From contig JADJRC010000026.1 in the NCBI GenBank assembly GCA_016712415.1, forward strand, positions 1 through 46,008: a stretch of DNA of 46,008 nucleotides. Direction: 5' to 3'. The translations under genes and the position numbers were made by a program. Positions 1-8,078 of the stretch are shown here, piece by piece. Position 1 is the stretch's first letter; each line of letters opens with the position of its first letter. The DNA comes from Lewinellaceae bacterium. Its GTDB lineage: Bacteria; Bacteroidota; Bacteroidia; Chitinophagales; Saprospiraceae. The notes under the pieces were generated by a model. The model did not search any database. It worked only from the letters and a program-made list of their open reading frames with translations, and was not told the DNA's origin.

Positions 1-150
1 ATTTTCAGTATTCCATTCATCAATAAAACCAAGCGGTTCACGTCCACTATTAATTACAGGATATTTGCCAGGATTAGCTGAAATCATTTCTTTGCTTACA
101 GATTGACCTGTTTTGATTGTGGAAACTTCACTCAACGTCTTCCACTCCAT
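1..150 (-). CDS. hsdS: Type I restriction-modification specificity subunit HsdS (N-terminal fragment, cut by window edge)
   Basis: Reading leftward from ATG at 150, the frame stays open to the window edge. The peptide begins MEWKTLSEVSTIKTGQSVSK and continues with a VINSGREPLGFIDEW-type stretch, which is typical of the first target-recognition domain of HsdS (W-x-x-L-x-E-V followed by a glycine-rich 'NSG' turn). HsdS binds the DNA target and docks HsdM and HsdR. The gene follows hsdM directly, the usual hsdM-hsdS order. The start is doubtful. An upstream ATG at 175 opens with MDKLLAGVD, which resembles the extreme N terminus of many HsdS proteins, but it is out of frame with EWKTL and stops after 15 codons. 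So there may be a small indel around 150-160, or the true start is ATG 150 (or TTG 153). Only about 50 residues are visible. Confidence 0.72.
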   Translation of the reverse strand, partial: MEWKTLSEVSTIKTGQSVSKEMISANPGKYPVINSGREPLGFIDEWNTEN

Positions 151-180
151 CAACCCCCGCCAACAATTTATCCATATAAT

Positions 181-1728
181 TCATGCCTCAATCTCTTTTA
201 TAATGTTATCAATATCTGCCCGCAGTCCGTCTATTTTACGTACCGTAGCCGCAACTTCTTTGTTCAACTTGGCAATATCAATCACTTCACGGTTGTCTTT
301 GGCTTCTACGTAAGCTGCTACGGAGAGGTTGTAGTCATTTTCGGCGATTTTGGTGTTGTCAATGGAGGTGGCGACATGGGCTATGGCTGCTTTGCTATCG
401 AATAGTTCCATAATCCGCTCGATATGCGCATCCGTCAGCACGTTGTTGTTGGTCTCTTTCTTGAAGAAACCTTCGCCGCTGGCATCTATGAACTGGATTT
501 TGGTATCGGTCTTGTGTTTGGAAAGCACGAGGATATTCACCGATATTGTTGTGCCGTAGAACAGGTTAGGAGCTAAGGAAATCACGGTCTCCACATAGTT
601 GCTGTCCACCAAGTATTTTCTAATCTTCTGCTCTGCTCTGCCCCGGTAAAAGATGCCCGGAAAACAGACTAAGGCTGCCCTGCCCTTGCCGGAGAGATGC
701 TTCAGGGCGTGGAGCACAAAGGCAAAGTCGGCTTTGGATTTGGGCGCCAACACGCCAGCAGGTGCAAAGCGGTCATCGTTGATAAGAGTAGGGTCATCGT
801 CGCCAATCCAATTGACGGAGTAGGGTGGATTGGAAACAATCGCATCAAAGGGTTTTTCATCCCGCAACTGCGGGTGGATGAGGGTATTCCCCAGGGCAAT
901 ATGAAATTTATCGTAGTTGACATTGTGCAGGAACATGTTCATCCGGGCCAGATTGTAGGTCGTATGGTTGATTTCCTGCCCAAAAAAGCCTTCTTCGATA
1001 ATGTGGCTGTCAAAGTGTTTTTTGGCTTGCAGCAACAAAGAACCCGAACCCGCCGCAGGGTCGTATATTTTGTTGATTGTTTTTTGACCGTGCAGCGCCA
1101 ACTGCGCAATGAGTTTAGACACATGTTGAGGAGTAAAAAACTCCCCACCTGATTTCCCTGCATTCTTGGCATAGTTGGAAATCAAAAACTCGTATGCGTC
1201 CCCGAAAAGGTCAATTTGGTTGTCTTCAAAATTCCCAAAATTTAGCCCTTCCACGCCTTTCAGTACCGCTGCCAGTCGGCCGTTTTTGTTCTCAACCGTA
1301 TTGCCTAAGCGGGTGCTGGTCGTATCAAAATCCGCAAACAATCCTTTGATGGCTTCTTCCGATGGGTAGCCGTTGGCGGAGCTTTCAATGGCGGTGAAAA
1401 TGGCCTTTAAATCCGTGTTGAGGTCGGGATTGGTATTCGCATTTTTGGCGACATTCACAAAAAGATGGCTGGGGTAGATAAAATAGCCTTTGGTCTTGAT
1501 CGCATCATCTTTGATTTCCGGTGTGATAACCGTATCCGGCAAGTTGGGATAATTTACATCCTCATCATCGCCCTCAATGTAGTTGGTAAAATTTTCACTG
1601 ATAAAGCGATAAAAAAGGGTGCCTAATACAAACTGCTTGAAATCCCATCCATCTACCGCCCCCCGCACATCGTTGGCTATTTTCCAAATCTGGTTTTGTA
1701 ATGCCGCTCTCTGATTGTTACTTGTCAT
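181..1728 (-). CDS. hsdM: Type I restriction-modification N6-adenine DNA methyltransferase HsdM
   Basis: A 515-aa HsdM. An N-terminal HsdM helical domain spans roughly residues 8-150. The SAM-dependent N6-adenine methyltransferase domain follows, with the GEFFTP motif at 195-200, the SAM-binding motif I YDPAAGSGS at 222-230, and the catalytic motif IV NPPY at 300-303. Length and order fit the family. With HsdS it methylates the recognition site; with HsdR it forms the restriction complex. hsdR is not in this window, so it may lie left of the edge, beyond hsdS, or be absent. The start ATG at 1728 gives the usual MTSNNQRA-type N terminus. The stop lies 30 nt before the putative hsdS start, indicating one transcript. 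Low GC relative to the region after 3.7 kb is consistent with horizontally acquired defence DNA. Confidence 0.95.
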   Translation of the reverse strand: MTSNNQRAALQNQIWKIANDVRGAVDGWDFKQFVLGTLFYRFISENFTNYIEGDDEDVNYPNLPDTVITPEIKDDAIKTKGYFIYPSHLFVNVAKNANTNPDLNTDLKAIFTAIESSANGYPSEEAIKGLFADFDTTSTRLGNTVENKNGRLAAVLKGVEGLNFGNFEDNQIDLFGDAYEFLISNYAKNAGKSGGEFFTPQHVSKLIAQLALHGQKTINKIYDPAAGSGSLLLQAKKHFDSHIIEEGFFGQEINHTTYNLARMNMFLHNVNYDKFHIALGNTLIHPQLRDEKPFDAIVSNPPYSVNWIGDDDPTLINDDRFAPAGVLAPKSKADFAFVLHALKHLSGKGRAALVCFPGIFYRGRAEQKIRKYLVDSNYVETVISLAPNLFYGTTISVNILVLSKHKTDTKIQFIDASGEGFFKKETNNNVLTDAHIERIMELFDSKAAIAHVATSIDNTKIAENDYNLSVAAYVEAKDNREVIDIAKLNKEVAATVRKIDGLRADIDNIIKEIEA

Positions 1729-1801
1729 TGTGTTAGTTGTGTCTCTATTTGATTGGCAATATTACTGTTTTTGTTCTTATTGTGATTTAAACATAACGGT
1801 T

Positions 1802-1847
1802 GCTTCTTTGCATACCGCCGCGTTTAGTGAGCGGTTGGCAAGGAAGC
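1802..1847. repeat. Imperfect hairpin, attC-like, downstream of the methyltransferase pseudogene
   Basis: The left arm GCTTCTTTGCATACCGC (1802-1818) pairs with GCGGTTGGCAAGGAAGC (1831-1847), with three mismatches over 17 positions and a 12-nt loop. It is immediately followed by the 13-mer GTTAGTTGGGCAC. Read on the minus strand, the element starts with GCCCAAC (fits RYYYAAC) and ends near CGTTATG. This recalls the bulged palindromes of integron attC sites located just 3' of a cassette gene. The likeness is by eye only, and no integrase is in the window. Confidence 0.4.
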
Positions 1848-1860
1848 GTTAGTTGGGCAC
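1848..1860 (+). repeat. 13-bp terminal inverted repeat, left copy
   Basis: GTTAGTTGGGCAC at 1848-1860 is a perfect inverted match of GTGCCCAACTAAC at 3519-3531. The two copies bracket the degenerate two-gene block between them, so the block looks like a discrete insertable unit. No target-site duplication was found outside them. Confidence 0.6.
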
Positions 1861-1864
1861 TTTT

Positions 1865-2859
1865 TTATTCAAAGAGTTTGGATTGGTTTACAGATGTGCT
1901 ATTGGAGGCATTAACATTAGTAATAATCTTATTTAAAGACCATGGGCCTCGTCCTGTTTCCTGGCTAATCTTATCAATAATCAACTTTTTAGAAAAACCT
2001 GATTTTTTCAAATCCAAGTATTTTTCAATTATTTCATTCTTTTCTTTATCTTTTAGTGGTTTCCCTTGATTAACATATTTATTGAGCGGAGGGGTTCGTA
2101 AAGTTTTTAATAATGATCCAGGTTCTATCTCACCAAGTTCTTTTATCTGATAATTAAATGCAATTGGACTTATCTCAAAGCCACAAGCTTTTCTATTCAG
2201 TCCAATTGCTACTTTCGCTGTCGAAAAACTGCCTAAGAAAAAGTCACAAACTAAATCACCTTCGTTGCTGGAATATTGTATTATTTTAGTAAGCAAATGA
2301 GTGGGAAGCTCGTTTTTATTTTTTACTTGCCAGGTTTGTATTCCCTGTTAATAATCCATACATCTTCTCTATCTTGGTAATTTAAAGAGATGCATTGGAA
2401 TTATCTAATTTTCCGAATCAGAATAGCGGCAATTAGTATTAAAGGTTGGTTTTGAAACCTGGTTTCACATAATACAGTATGTGGTAATGAGAAGAGATAT
2501 ATTTATTTTAGTATATACTCCAAAATTATATTTTATATTAAATGGTTTATTTCTTGTAGTTTCGTTTGGGCGAGAGCATTTAAAATGTGAATTAAATTGG
2601 CATATCCAGAAACTATATAAATTGCCCTCCGGGTTTTAAGACCCTTTCGGCTTCTTTATCCATTGTAAGGTAAAGTCATAATACTTTTCTTGTGGAATTT
2701 CAACATATCCATCTAAGACATATTCTTCATTACGATTATAATGTTTTTATGCAGTTTATCACCCTCAATGCCATAAGGAGGGTCAGTTACAATTAGATCC
2801 ACAGAAGAATCAAGCAATGTTTTTTTCGCTCCTTCAACACAGTCGACGTTGTAAAACAT
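1865..2859 (-). pseudogene. DNA methyltransferase (N4/N6, DPPY type) broken by multiple frameshifts
   Basis: Reading leftward from ATG 2859 gives MFYNVDCVEG, then the catalytic motif IV as TDPPYGIEGD. The reading then jumps frames at least seven times between about 2750 and 2320: near 2744-2748, 2655, 2620, 2535, 2508, 2441 and 2325. In succession it yields family-like pieces such as YVEIPQEKYYDF, ERVLKPGGQF, SHYHILYYVKPG and VWIINREYKPGK. From about 2325 the frame is clean, with NKNELPTHLLTKIIQYSS, then the SAM-binding motif I region GDLVCDFFLGSFSTAKVAIG and a C-terminal tail ending in NQSKLFE. Motif IV before motif I is the order of beta-class methyltransferases. Most of the indels are losses in A or T runs, so sequencing error is an alternative to decay. 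It sits 1 nt after the stop of the upstream gene, suggesting a restriction-modification pair. Confidence 0.8.
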
Positions 2860-2860
2860 A

Positions 2861-3494
2861 TTAAAATATTAGTTTATGGTGTTCGTAAAGATGAATTTTG
2901 TTTAAATCAAGCATATATTTGATTTTCCTAGGTGAGCCATCTGAATTTCTCCCCTGCCTCATAATCGAAAGGGATTCTAAGTCTCCATTTTTCAAAATAA
3001 CAAAGATGATTTGCCTTAATGTGGCTTTCACCTTCCTTGACCTAGATTTTGCAGTTCGGCTTTCACGTTCTTTTCATAGGTTGACTTACCTCCCTTTTAG
3101 TTCAGTGTGCCAATTTTGAAAAGAACGGTCTATATCGTATTCTACGTCAAAAAGCGAAATGATTTCTCCATGATACCCCGTTCCTGCGATTGATAAATCC
3201 ATCGCATCTTTGTCGTTTAATATAATTTTTTGTTGTGCAGATGCTTTAAGGTCCCAATTTATTTGTTTTTTTTGAGATCAAAAGTAACATTTCCATACCT
3301 GTCGCCGGGTATATCTGCAACATCTTGAAGCAAACGCCTGGCCTTAAACTCAAAATACCATCCAAACCATTCCATTTGGCGCCAGTTATAGTCCGCGTCC
3401 TTTAATTCCAAAACACATTCTCGGCCATCCCAATTTTTTGAAAGAGCAGAAGGTTTTCTTTGAAAATGGCAACATCAGAATCGTAGAAATTCAT
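2861..3494 (-). pseudogene. Unknown gene paired with the methyltransferase (possible restriction endonuclease), frameshifted
   Basis: From ATG 3494 the minus strand reads MNFYDSDVAIFKENL. After a shift it reads KNWDGRECVLELKDADYNWR, then QMEWFGWYFEFKARRLLQDV, IPGDRYGNVTFDL, INWDLKASAQQ, ILNDKDAMDLSI, FDVEYDIDRSFQNWHTELKG and finally the C-terminal KYMLDLNKIHLYEHHK, stopping at 2861. At least four short indels are needed to join these pieces. The TAA stop and the methyltransferase ATG are separated by one base, the tight coupling seen in type II restriction-modification pairs. No nuclease motif can be assigned with confidence; the endonuclease role is inferred from context only. Repair of the frameshifts would give about 210 residues. 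Confidence 0.6.
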
Positions 3495-3518
3495 ATTATG
3501 ATAATTATGATTTTAGTT

Positions 3519-3531
3519 GTGCCCAACTAAC
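3519..3531 (-). repeat. 13-bp terminal inverted repeat, right copy
   Basis: GTGCCCAACTAAC is the perfect inverted partner of the copy at 1848-1860. It lies 24 nt upstream of the start of the possible restriction gene. Confidence 0.6.
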
Positions 3532-3537
3532 ACACTC

Positions 3538-3594
3538 CGCACCCTAACGAATAATCAAAAGACGAAGTACGGATTCCGATTATTCGTTGGTGCG
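3538..3594. repeat. Large hairpin outside the right inverted repeat
   Basis: CGCACCCTAACGAATAATC (3538-3556) pairs with GATTATTCGTTGGTGCG (3578-3594). Pairing is perfect except for a 2-nt bulge, with a 21-nt loop. It borders the restriction-modification block and, with the hairpin at 1802-1847, frames it. It could be an attC-like or transposon-end structure, or simply a terminator-like fold without a U tract. The stretch from 3595 to 3774 shows no gene. Confidence 0.5.
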
Positions 3595-3774
3595 TTTATC
3601 CCGATATGTATCAACCCCGCCCTATCAAGCAGTATTTGCCCTCCAAACATAAAACATTCTCCCCATACCCGCAATCCCCGCCGCCAACATTTTCACAAAT
3701 ACTCCCGTCTGAAAACCTGAAATTTCCCAACTTTGCCCGCCGCCAAATTCGGATAAAGCACTTCACCATCCCTT

Positions 3775-5892
3775 ATGTCCTACGCACCACGTTTAGCCCA
3801 AGCGCTCAACATCCCCGTCCGCCGGGTCGAAGCCGTCGTCGAACTGCTGGAATCGGGGGCCACCATTCCTTTATCGCCCGCTACCGCAAGGAGGCCACCG
3901 GCTCGCTCGACGAAGTCCAGATCGCCGATATCCACGACGGCTGGCGCAAGATGCAGGAACTCGACAAACGCCGGGAGGTAATCCTGCAAAGCATCGAAGA
4001 ACAGGGCAAACTCACGCCGGAACTCAGGGCGGCGATTGAATCTGCCGGTACCATGACGGAACTGGAAGACCTCTACCTGCCATACCGGCCCAAACGCAAG
4101 ACCCGCGCGACCATGGCCATCGAAAAGGGACTCGAGCCGCTGGCAAAACGCATTTTTGCCCAAAAGGATAAGGATGGCCTTGAAACCATCGCCGCAGCCT
4201 ACCTCAACGAGCAGGTGCCTGCCGTGGAGGATGCGCTCCAGGGCGCCCGCGATATTATCGCCGAATGGGTAAGTGAAGACAAAAAGGCACGCGACAAGGT
4301 CAGGCGTCATTTTGAAAAAGGCGCGCTCATCGCCTCTCGGCTTGTAAAAGGAAAGGAAGAAGAAGGCAAGAAATATCTCGACTACTTCGAATGGAGCGAA
4401 CCGCTCAAAAACTGTCCTTCACACCGCCTGCTGGCCATGCGCCGCGGGGAGGATGAAGGCTTCCTGCGCGTGGCCATAGCACCCGAAGAAGAACGCGCCG
4501 TGCAGGACCTCGACGCCATGTATGTGTTCGGGGCCGGCGAATCGGCCGGCCAGGTACGCCTTGCCGTAAAGGACGGCTACAAACGCCTCCTGCAGCCTTC
4601 CATCGAAACGGAGTTCCGCAACAGCAGCAAGGAAAAGGCAGACCTGGAAGCTATACGGGTATTTGCAGAAAACCTGCGCCAGCTCCTGTTGTCGTCTCCA
4701 CTGGGCGAAAAACGCGTCATGGGTATCGATCCGGGCTTTCGTACGGGCTGCAAGGTGGTGTGTCTCGATGCCAGCGGCAACCTGCTCCACAACACGGCTA
4801 TTTACCCCCACGAACCGCAGCGCAAGGTGTTCGAAAGCCAGTCGGAAATAGAACACCTGGTGGATAAATTCGGCATCGAAGCCATATCGGTGGGCAACGG
4901 CACCGCCGGGCGCGAAACGATGGATTTTCTGCACAAAATAAAATTTGAACGGCCGGTCGAGGTGTTCCAGGTGAACGAGGCCGGCGCCTCTATTTACAGC
5001 GCCTCCGAAGTGGCTCGTGAGGAGTTCCCGACACAGGATATCACGGTGCGCGGCGCTGTCAGCATCGGTCGCCGGCTCATGGATCCGCTGGCAGAACTGG
5101 TCAAGATCGACCCCAAAAGCATCGGGGTGGGGCAGTACCAGCACGATGTCAACCAGAACCTCCTGCGCGACAGTCTCGACCGCACGGTGGAAAGTTGTGT
5201 GAACGCCGTGGGCATCAACCTCAATACCGCCAGCAAACACCTGCTGACCTATGTCTCCGGCCTGGGACCGGTGCTGGCGCAAAACATTGTGCAGTACCGC
5301 GCCGAAAACGGCCCCTTTAAAAAACGCAACGACCTGAAGAAAGTCCCGCGCCTCGGCGACAAGGCCTTTGAACAGTGTGCCGGTTTCCTGCGCATCCGCG
5401 AAGCCCAAAACCCGCTCGACAACACGGCGGTACACCCCGAACGCTACGACCTGGTGGCGGAAATGGCCACCGACCTGGGCTGCAAGGTGCACGACCTGGT
5501 GCAGGACAAGGCTCAGCGAGCAAAAATCGACCTGAAAATACGTCCGCGGCGATGTGGGGCTGCCGACATTGCAGGATATCCTGAAAGAACTGGAAAAGCC
5601 GGGCCTGGACCCACGCGGCGCGGCCAAATCTTTTGAATTTGCCAATGTACACAGCCTGGACGACCTCTCGCCGGGCATGGTGCTGCCCGGCATCGTAACC
5701 AATATTACCAATTTCGGCGCTTTTGTGGATATCGGCGTGAAAGACAGCGGCCTGGTGCATGTTTCGCAGATGGCCGACAAGTTTGTGCGCAATCCGATGG
5801 AAGTGGTATCGCTGGGTCAGCAGGTGATGGTGCGGGTACTGGAAATTGACTATTCCCGCAAACGCGTGGCGTTGAGTATGAAAGGGGTGTGA
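3775..5892 (+). CDS. tex: Tex family S1 RNA-binding protein (frame broken twice)
   Basis: The start ATG 3775 gives MSYAPRLAQALNIPVRRVEA, the Tex N-terminal helical domain. The frame is lost near 3873, where ATTCCTTTATC should read with one more T to give IPFIARYRKEATGS. It is lost again near 5540, where CTGAAAATACG needs two more A to give DLKKYVRGDVG. Joined, it makes about 706 aa: Tex N-terminal domain, YqgF-like RNase-H-fold domain with GIDPGFRTGCKVV (about residues 315-330), helix-hairpin-helix domain with YVSGLGPVLAQNIVQYR (about 480-545), and a C-terminal S1 domain with GIVTNITNFGAFVDIGV (about 630-705). Tex is a conserved nucleic-acid-binding transcription accessory factor. Both breaks lie in homopolymers in an otherwise perfect protein, so a functional gene with sequence errors is likelier than a pseudogene. 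Confidence 0.9.
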
Positions 5893-5898
5893 ACCAGG

Positions 5899-5933
5899 AA
5901 AAAAAAGTAGCCCGGGATTTGCCCGGACTACTT
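5899..5933 (-). terminator. Rho-independent terminator for the lipoprotein gene
   Basis: AAGTAGCCCGGG (5905-5916) pairs with CCCGGACTACTT (5922-5933) with one mismatch and a 5-nt loop. Read on the minus strand, the stem is followed by eight T (5906-5899). It lies 40 nt after the stop of the minus-strand lipoprotein gene and just after the stop of tex, so it separates the two convergent units. Confidence 0.75.
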
Positions 5934-5973
5934 CAACATTTAATTCTGTCTAAAAAAATAAAACCAATCTTTA

Positions 5974-6786
5974 CTATCTGCGCAGGCGAATCGTAAAGAC
6001 ATCGCCGCTTGCTGTGGTGAGCGTGCCGAAGCGGTCGCACCCCCCGTCGCCGAAGTTGAGCGATGCCGTTTTGTCGTCGCGGGTAAACTCGATCACACCC
6101 TCAGATATCCAGCGACAGGTAGCCTTTTTGACAAGCGGTTCGACGATTGTGGACGAATAGGCCACTCCGTTGCGGTTGACGCCTGTGGAACTGCCTGTGG
6201 TGCTCCAGATATTATCCCAGTGCGTGGGCGTGCCGCCGCCCTGGATCAATGTGCTGGTATGCGTGTGGTTCCAGGTCGTGGAAGTGCCGTCGGGATAGTC
6301 CAGTTTCATGTTTGTGGCGGTTTTGGTGTACGACCAGTTGCCCGATGCGTCGAGGCCGTTGTTGGTCCATGATTTGGCGCCTTCCACCTGTACGTCATCA
6401 ATAAAGAAATTCTCGAACGTCTTGCTGCGTACGGCGCCGGCGGTGAACATTTCAGCGCTCTGCTCAATGATGATCTTTCCCTTCAGGATATGATCGCCGT
6501 TCGGACCGGCGCAGCCGTCGGCGCCGTAGTCGATGGTGATGGTGTTGGGCCAGTTGCCCCAGGGCTGGGCAAGTGTAACCACAGGGCATGTACCGCCGCC
6601 ACCGCGGCCCTCAATGGCCACATCGGCGGCAAAGTCGATCTCTTCGGAGAAGTCCTCGTTGGTAGCCAGGTCTTCGGAAGTCATGATGTCGGCATCATTA
6701 ACCTTGGTGTCGTCGGATTTTTTGCAGGCATTAAAGGCCAGCACGCCGAGAAAAAGGGCGGTCAGCAGGAGAATGGACTTTTTCAT
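5974..6786 (-). CDS. Lipoprotein of unknown function
   Basis: A 270-aa protein that starts MKKSILLLTALFLGVLAFNA followed by a cysteine at residue 21. This is a lipoprotein signal peptide with the lipobox LAFNAC. An acidic linker rich in D and E follows (about 25-60), then a glycine patch EGRGGGGTCP. The rest is a beta-rich, Thr/Ser/Trp-rich domain (about 65-270) with repeated YDG/TxTW patterns. No family is recognised. Such short acidic lipoproteins are often exported to the outer membrane in this phylum. It stands alone on the minus strand between convergent tex and divergent DUF1801 gene, with its own terminator. Function unknown. Confidence 0.8.
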   Translation of the reverse strand: MKKSILLLTALFLGVLAFNACKKSDDTKVNDADIMTSEDLATNEDFSEEIDFAADVAIEGRGGGGTCPVVTLAQPWGNWPNTITIDYGADGCAGPNGDHILKGKIIIEQSAEMFTAGAVRSKTFENFFIDDVQVEGAKSWTNNGLDASGNWSYTKTATNMKLDYPDGTSTTWNHTHTSTLIQGGGTPTHWDNIWSTTGSSTGVNRNGVAYSSTIVEPLVKKATCRWISEGVIEFTRDDKTASLNFGDGGCDRFGTLTTASGDVFTIRLRR

Positions 6787-6952
6787 TTTGAAATCAATTT
6801 TTGTGTTGGTGTGTGGAAAAAATTAAAGCGGTTTGAAAGGGATTCGTAATTCCGGCCGGGTGGAAACACTTGCATAGACCGGAAGGAAGGAGCAGGGTTT
6901 AAAATGCAAATACTTAAAGGATTGTTAAAGTAGATTTTCGATCTTTGCTGCC

Positions 6953-7408
6953 ATGACGTATAATGTTTCCTCTCCTGCAGCATACATTGCCGCCGTTTCG
7001 GAAGACCGTCGTGCGGCGTTTGAAAAACTCCGGGAAACGATCGTGGAAAATATCCCCGACGGCTTCCGCGAGGGCATGAATTATGGCATGATCGGTTATG
7101 TCGTGCCGCACGAACTGTATCCACCCGGATATCACTGCGACCCGAAACTGCCCCTGCCATTCGTGAGCATTGCGGCTCAAAAAAACTTTATTGCCCTGTA
7201 CCACATGGGTTTATACGCCATGCCCGAATTGCTGGACTGGTTTGTTTCCGAGTATCCGAAACACGCCAAAAGCAAACTGGACATGGGCAAAAGTTGTATC
7301 CGGTTCAAAAAAACGGCCGATATACCCTTCGAACTCATCGCCCAATTGATGCAGCGCATCGGCGCGGAAGAATGGGTGGAAGTGTACGAATCGGCCTTCA
7401 GGCGGTAA
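6953..7408 (+). CDS. DUF1801 domain protein
   Basis: A 151-aa cytoplasmic protein. It has the DUF1801 (YdhG-like) pattern: an N-terminal helix with SPAAYIAAVSEDRRAAFEKL, then IPDGFREGMNYGMIGYVVP, a FVSIAAQKNFIALYHMG strand pair, then DMGKSCIRFKKTADIPFELI. This single-domain family resembles small iron-chaperone-like folds, but its cellular role is not established. The stretch GATCTTTG at 6940-6947, six bases before the ATG, resembles the -7 box of the phylum. The gene appears monocistronic, ending 87 nt before pyrR. Confidence 0.85.
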   Translation: MTYNVSSPAAYIAAVSEDRRAAFEKLRETIVENIPDGFREGMNYGMIGYVVPHELYPPGYHCDPKLPLPFVSIAAQKNFIALYHMGLYAMPELLDWFVSEYPKHAKSKLDMGKSCIRFKKTADIPFELIAQLMQRIGAEEWVEVYESAFRR

Positions 7409-7435
7409 CAGTGTGGCGCCGTGCCGCAGGGACGC

Positions 7436-7466
7436 AAAAAAAACGACCCGCTTTTTGAAGGCGGGT
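7436..7466 (-). terminator. Hairpin with minus-strand T tract upstream of pyrR
   Basis: ACCCGC (7446-7451) pairs with GCGGGT (7461-7466) over a 9-nt loop. On the minus strand the stem is followed after two bases by eight T. It could stop antisense transcripts. It also overlaps the -33 element proposed for pyrR, so it may instead be incidental. Confidence 0.35.
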
Positions 7467-7486
7467 AGCGGGAGCGCTTATCTTCG
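7455..7486 (+). promoter_or_regulatory. Putative Bacteroidota sigma-A promoter of pyrR-pyrB
   Basis: TTG at 7455-7457 and TATCTTCG at 7479-7486 are separated by 21 nt. The consensus in this phylum is TTG-N19-21-TAnnTTTG, so the -7 box matches 7 of 8 positions. Transcription would start a few bases before the ATG at 7496, giving a very short leader with no room for a PyrR-binding attenuator upstream of pyrR. Confidence 0.5.
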
Positions 7487-7495
7487 CACCATCTT

Positions 7496-8047
7496 ATGCA
7501 AGCCGGAAAAATACTCCTGACCCGCGAACGCTTCGCGCTGACGATCGAAAGACTGTGCCATCAGTTGCTGGAAGACTGGGGCGATTTTTCCAATGCCTGT
7601 ATTATCGGTATCCAGCCCAGGGGCACGCAGTTGTCGAACCGCATTTTCGAGCGACTGAAAGTGCTTACCGACAACCCCTCCATCGATTACGGCAGGATGG
7701 ACATCACGTTCTATCGCGACGATTTCCGGATGCCCGACGGCCCGCTGGCGCCGCACCCCAACGAGATCGATTTCCTGGTTGCCGGAAAAAAAGTGTTGCT
7801 GATCGACGATGTATTGTACACTGGCCGAACGATTTCCGCGGCCCTGGCAGCGCTTCAGCACTATGGCCGGCCGGATACCGTGGAATTGCTCGTGCTCGTC
7901 GACCGGCGCTTCAACCGGCAACTCCCAATTCAACCCGATTATGTCGGCATCAGCGTTGACGCACTCGACGAGGCATACGTCAAGGTGCGCTGGCATGAAT
8001 TGCACGGCGACGACGAAATATTACTTTTTGAAAAAAAACCCATCTAA
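7496..8047 (+). CDS. pyrR: PyrR: pyrimidine operon regulator / uracil phosphoribosyltransferase
   Basis: A 183-aa type I phosphoribosyltransferase. The PRPP-binding loop VLLIDDVLYTGRT is at 100-112 and the hood motif DRRFNRQLPIQPDYVG at 136-151. The early IIGIQPRG strand (37-43) matches PyrR. In Gram-positive bacteria PyrR binds pyr mRNA to control attenuation and has weak uracil phosphoribosyltransferase activity; whether it regulates by RNA binding in this phylum is not shown here. It lies 31 nt upstream of pyrB, so the pair is probably one transcript for de novo pyrimidine synthesis. Only a very short 5' leader is predicted, which argues against classical attenuation ahead of pyrR itself. 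Confidence 0.92.
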   Translation: MQAGKILLTRERFALTIERLCHQLLEDWGDFSNACIIGIQPRGTQLSNRIFERLKVLTDNPSIDYGRMDITFYRDDFRMPDGPLAPHPNEIDFLVAGKKVLLIDDVLYTGRTISAALAALQHYGRPDTVELLVLVDRRFNRQLPIQPDYVGISVDALDEAYVKVRWHELHGDDEILLFEKKPI

Positions 8048-8078
8048 ACGCTAAAAACCCCTCCAGGCCCACTAAACA

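Noticed and set aside
2898..3119. Small plus-strand open frame
   Set aside because: It is antisense to recognisable pieces of the frameshifted partner gene and has no motif of its own.
3606..3774. Longer N terminus for tex starting at 3606
   Set aside because: That frame joins tex only after the frameshift near 3873. The true N terminus MSYAPRLAQALN lies in another frame from ATG 3775.
4419..5792. Minus-strand open frame of about 457 codons opposite tex
   Set aside because: Tex motifs (YqgF, helix-hairpin-helix, S1) are on the plus strand. The antisense frame looks like a protein only because of GC-rich codons.
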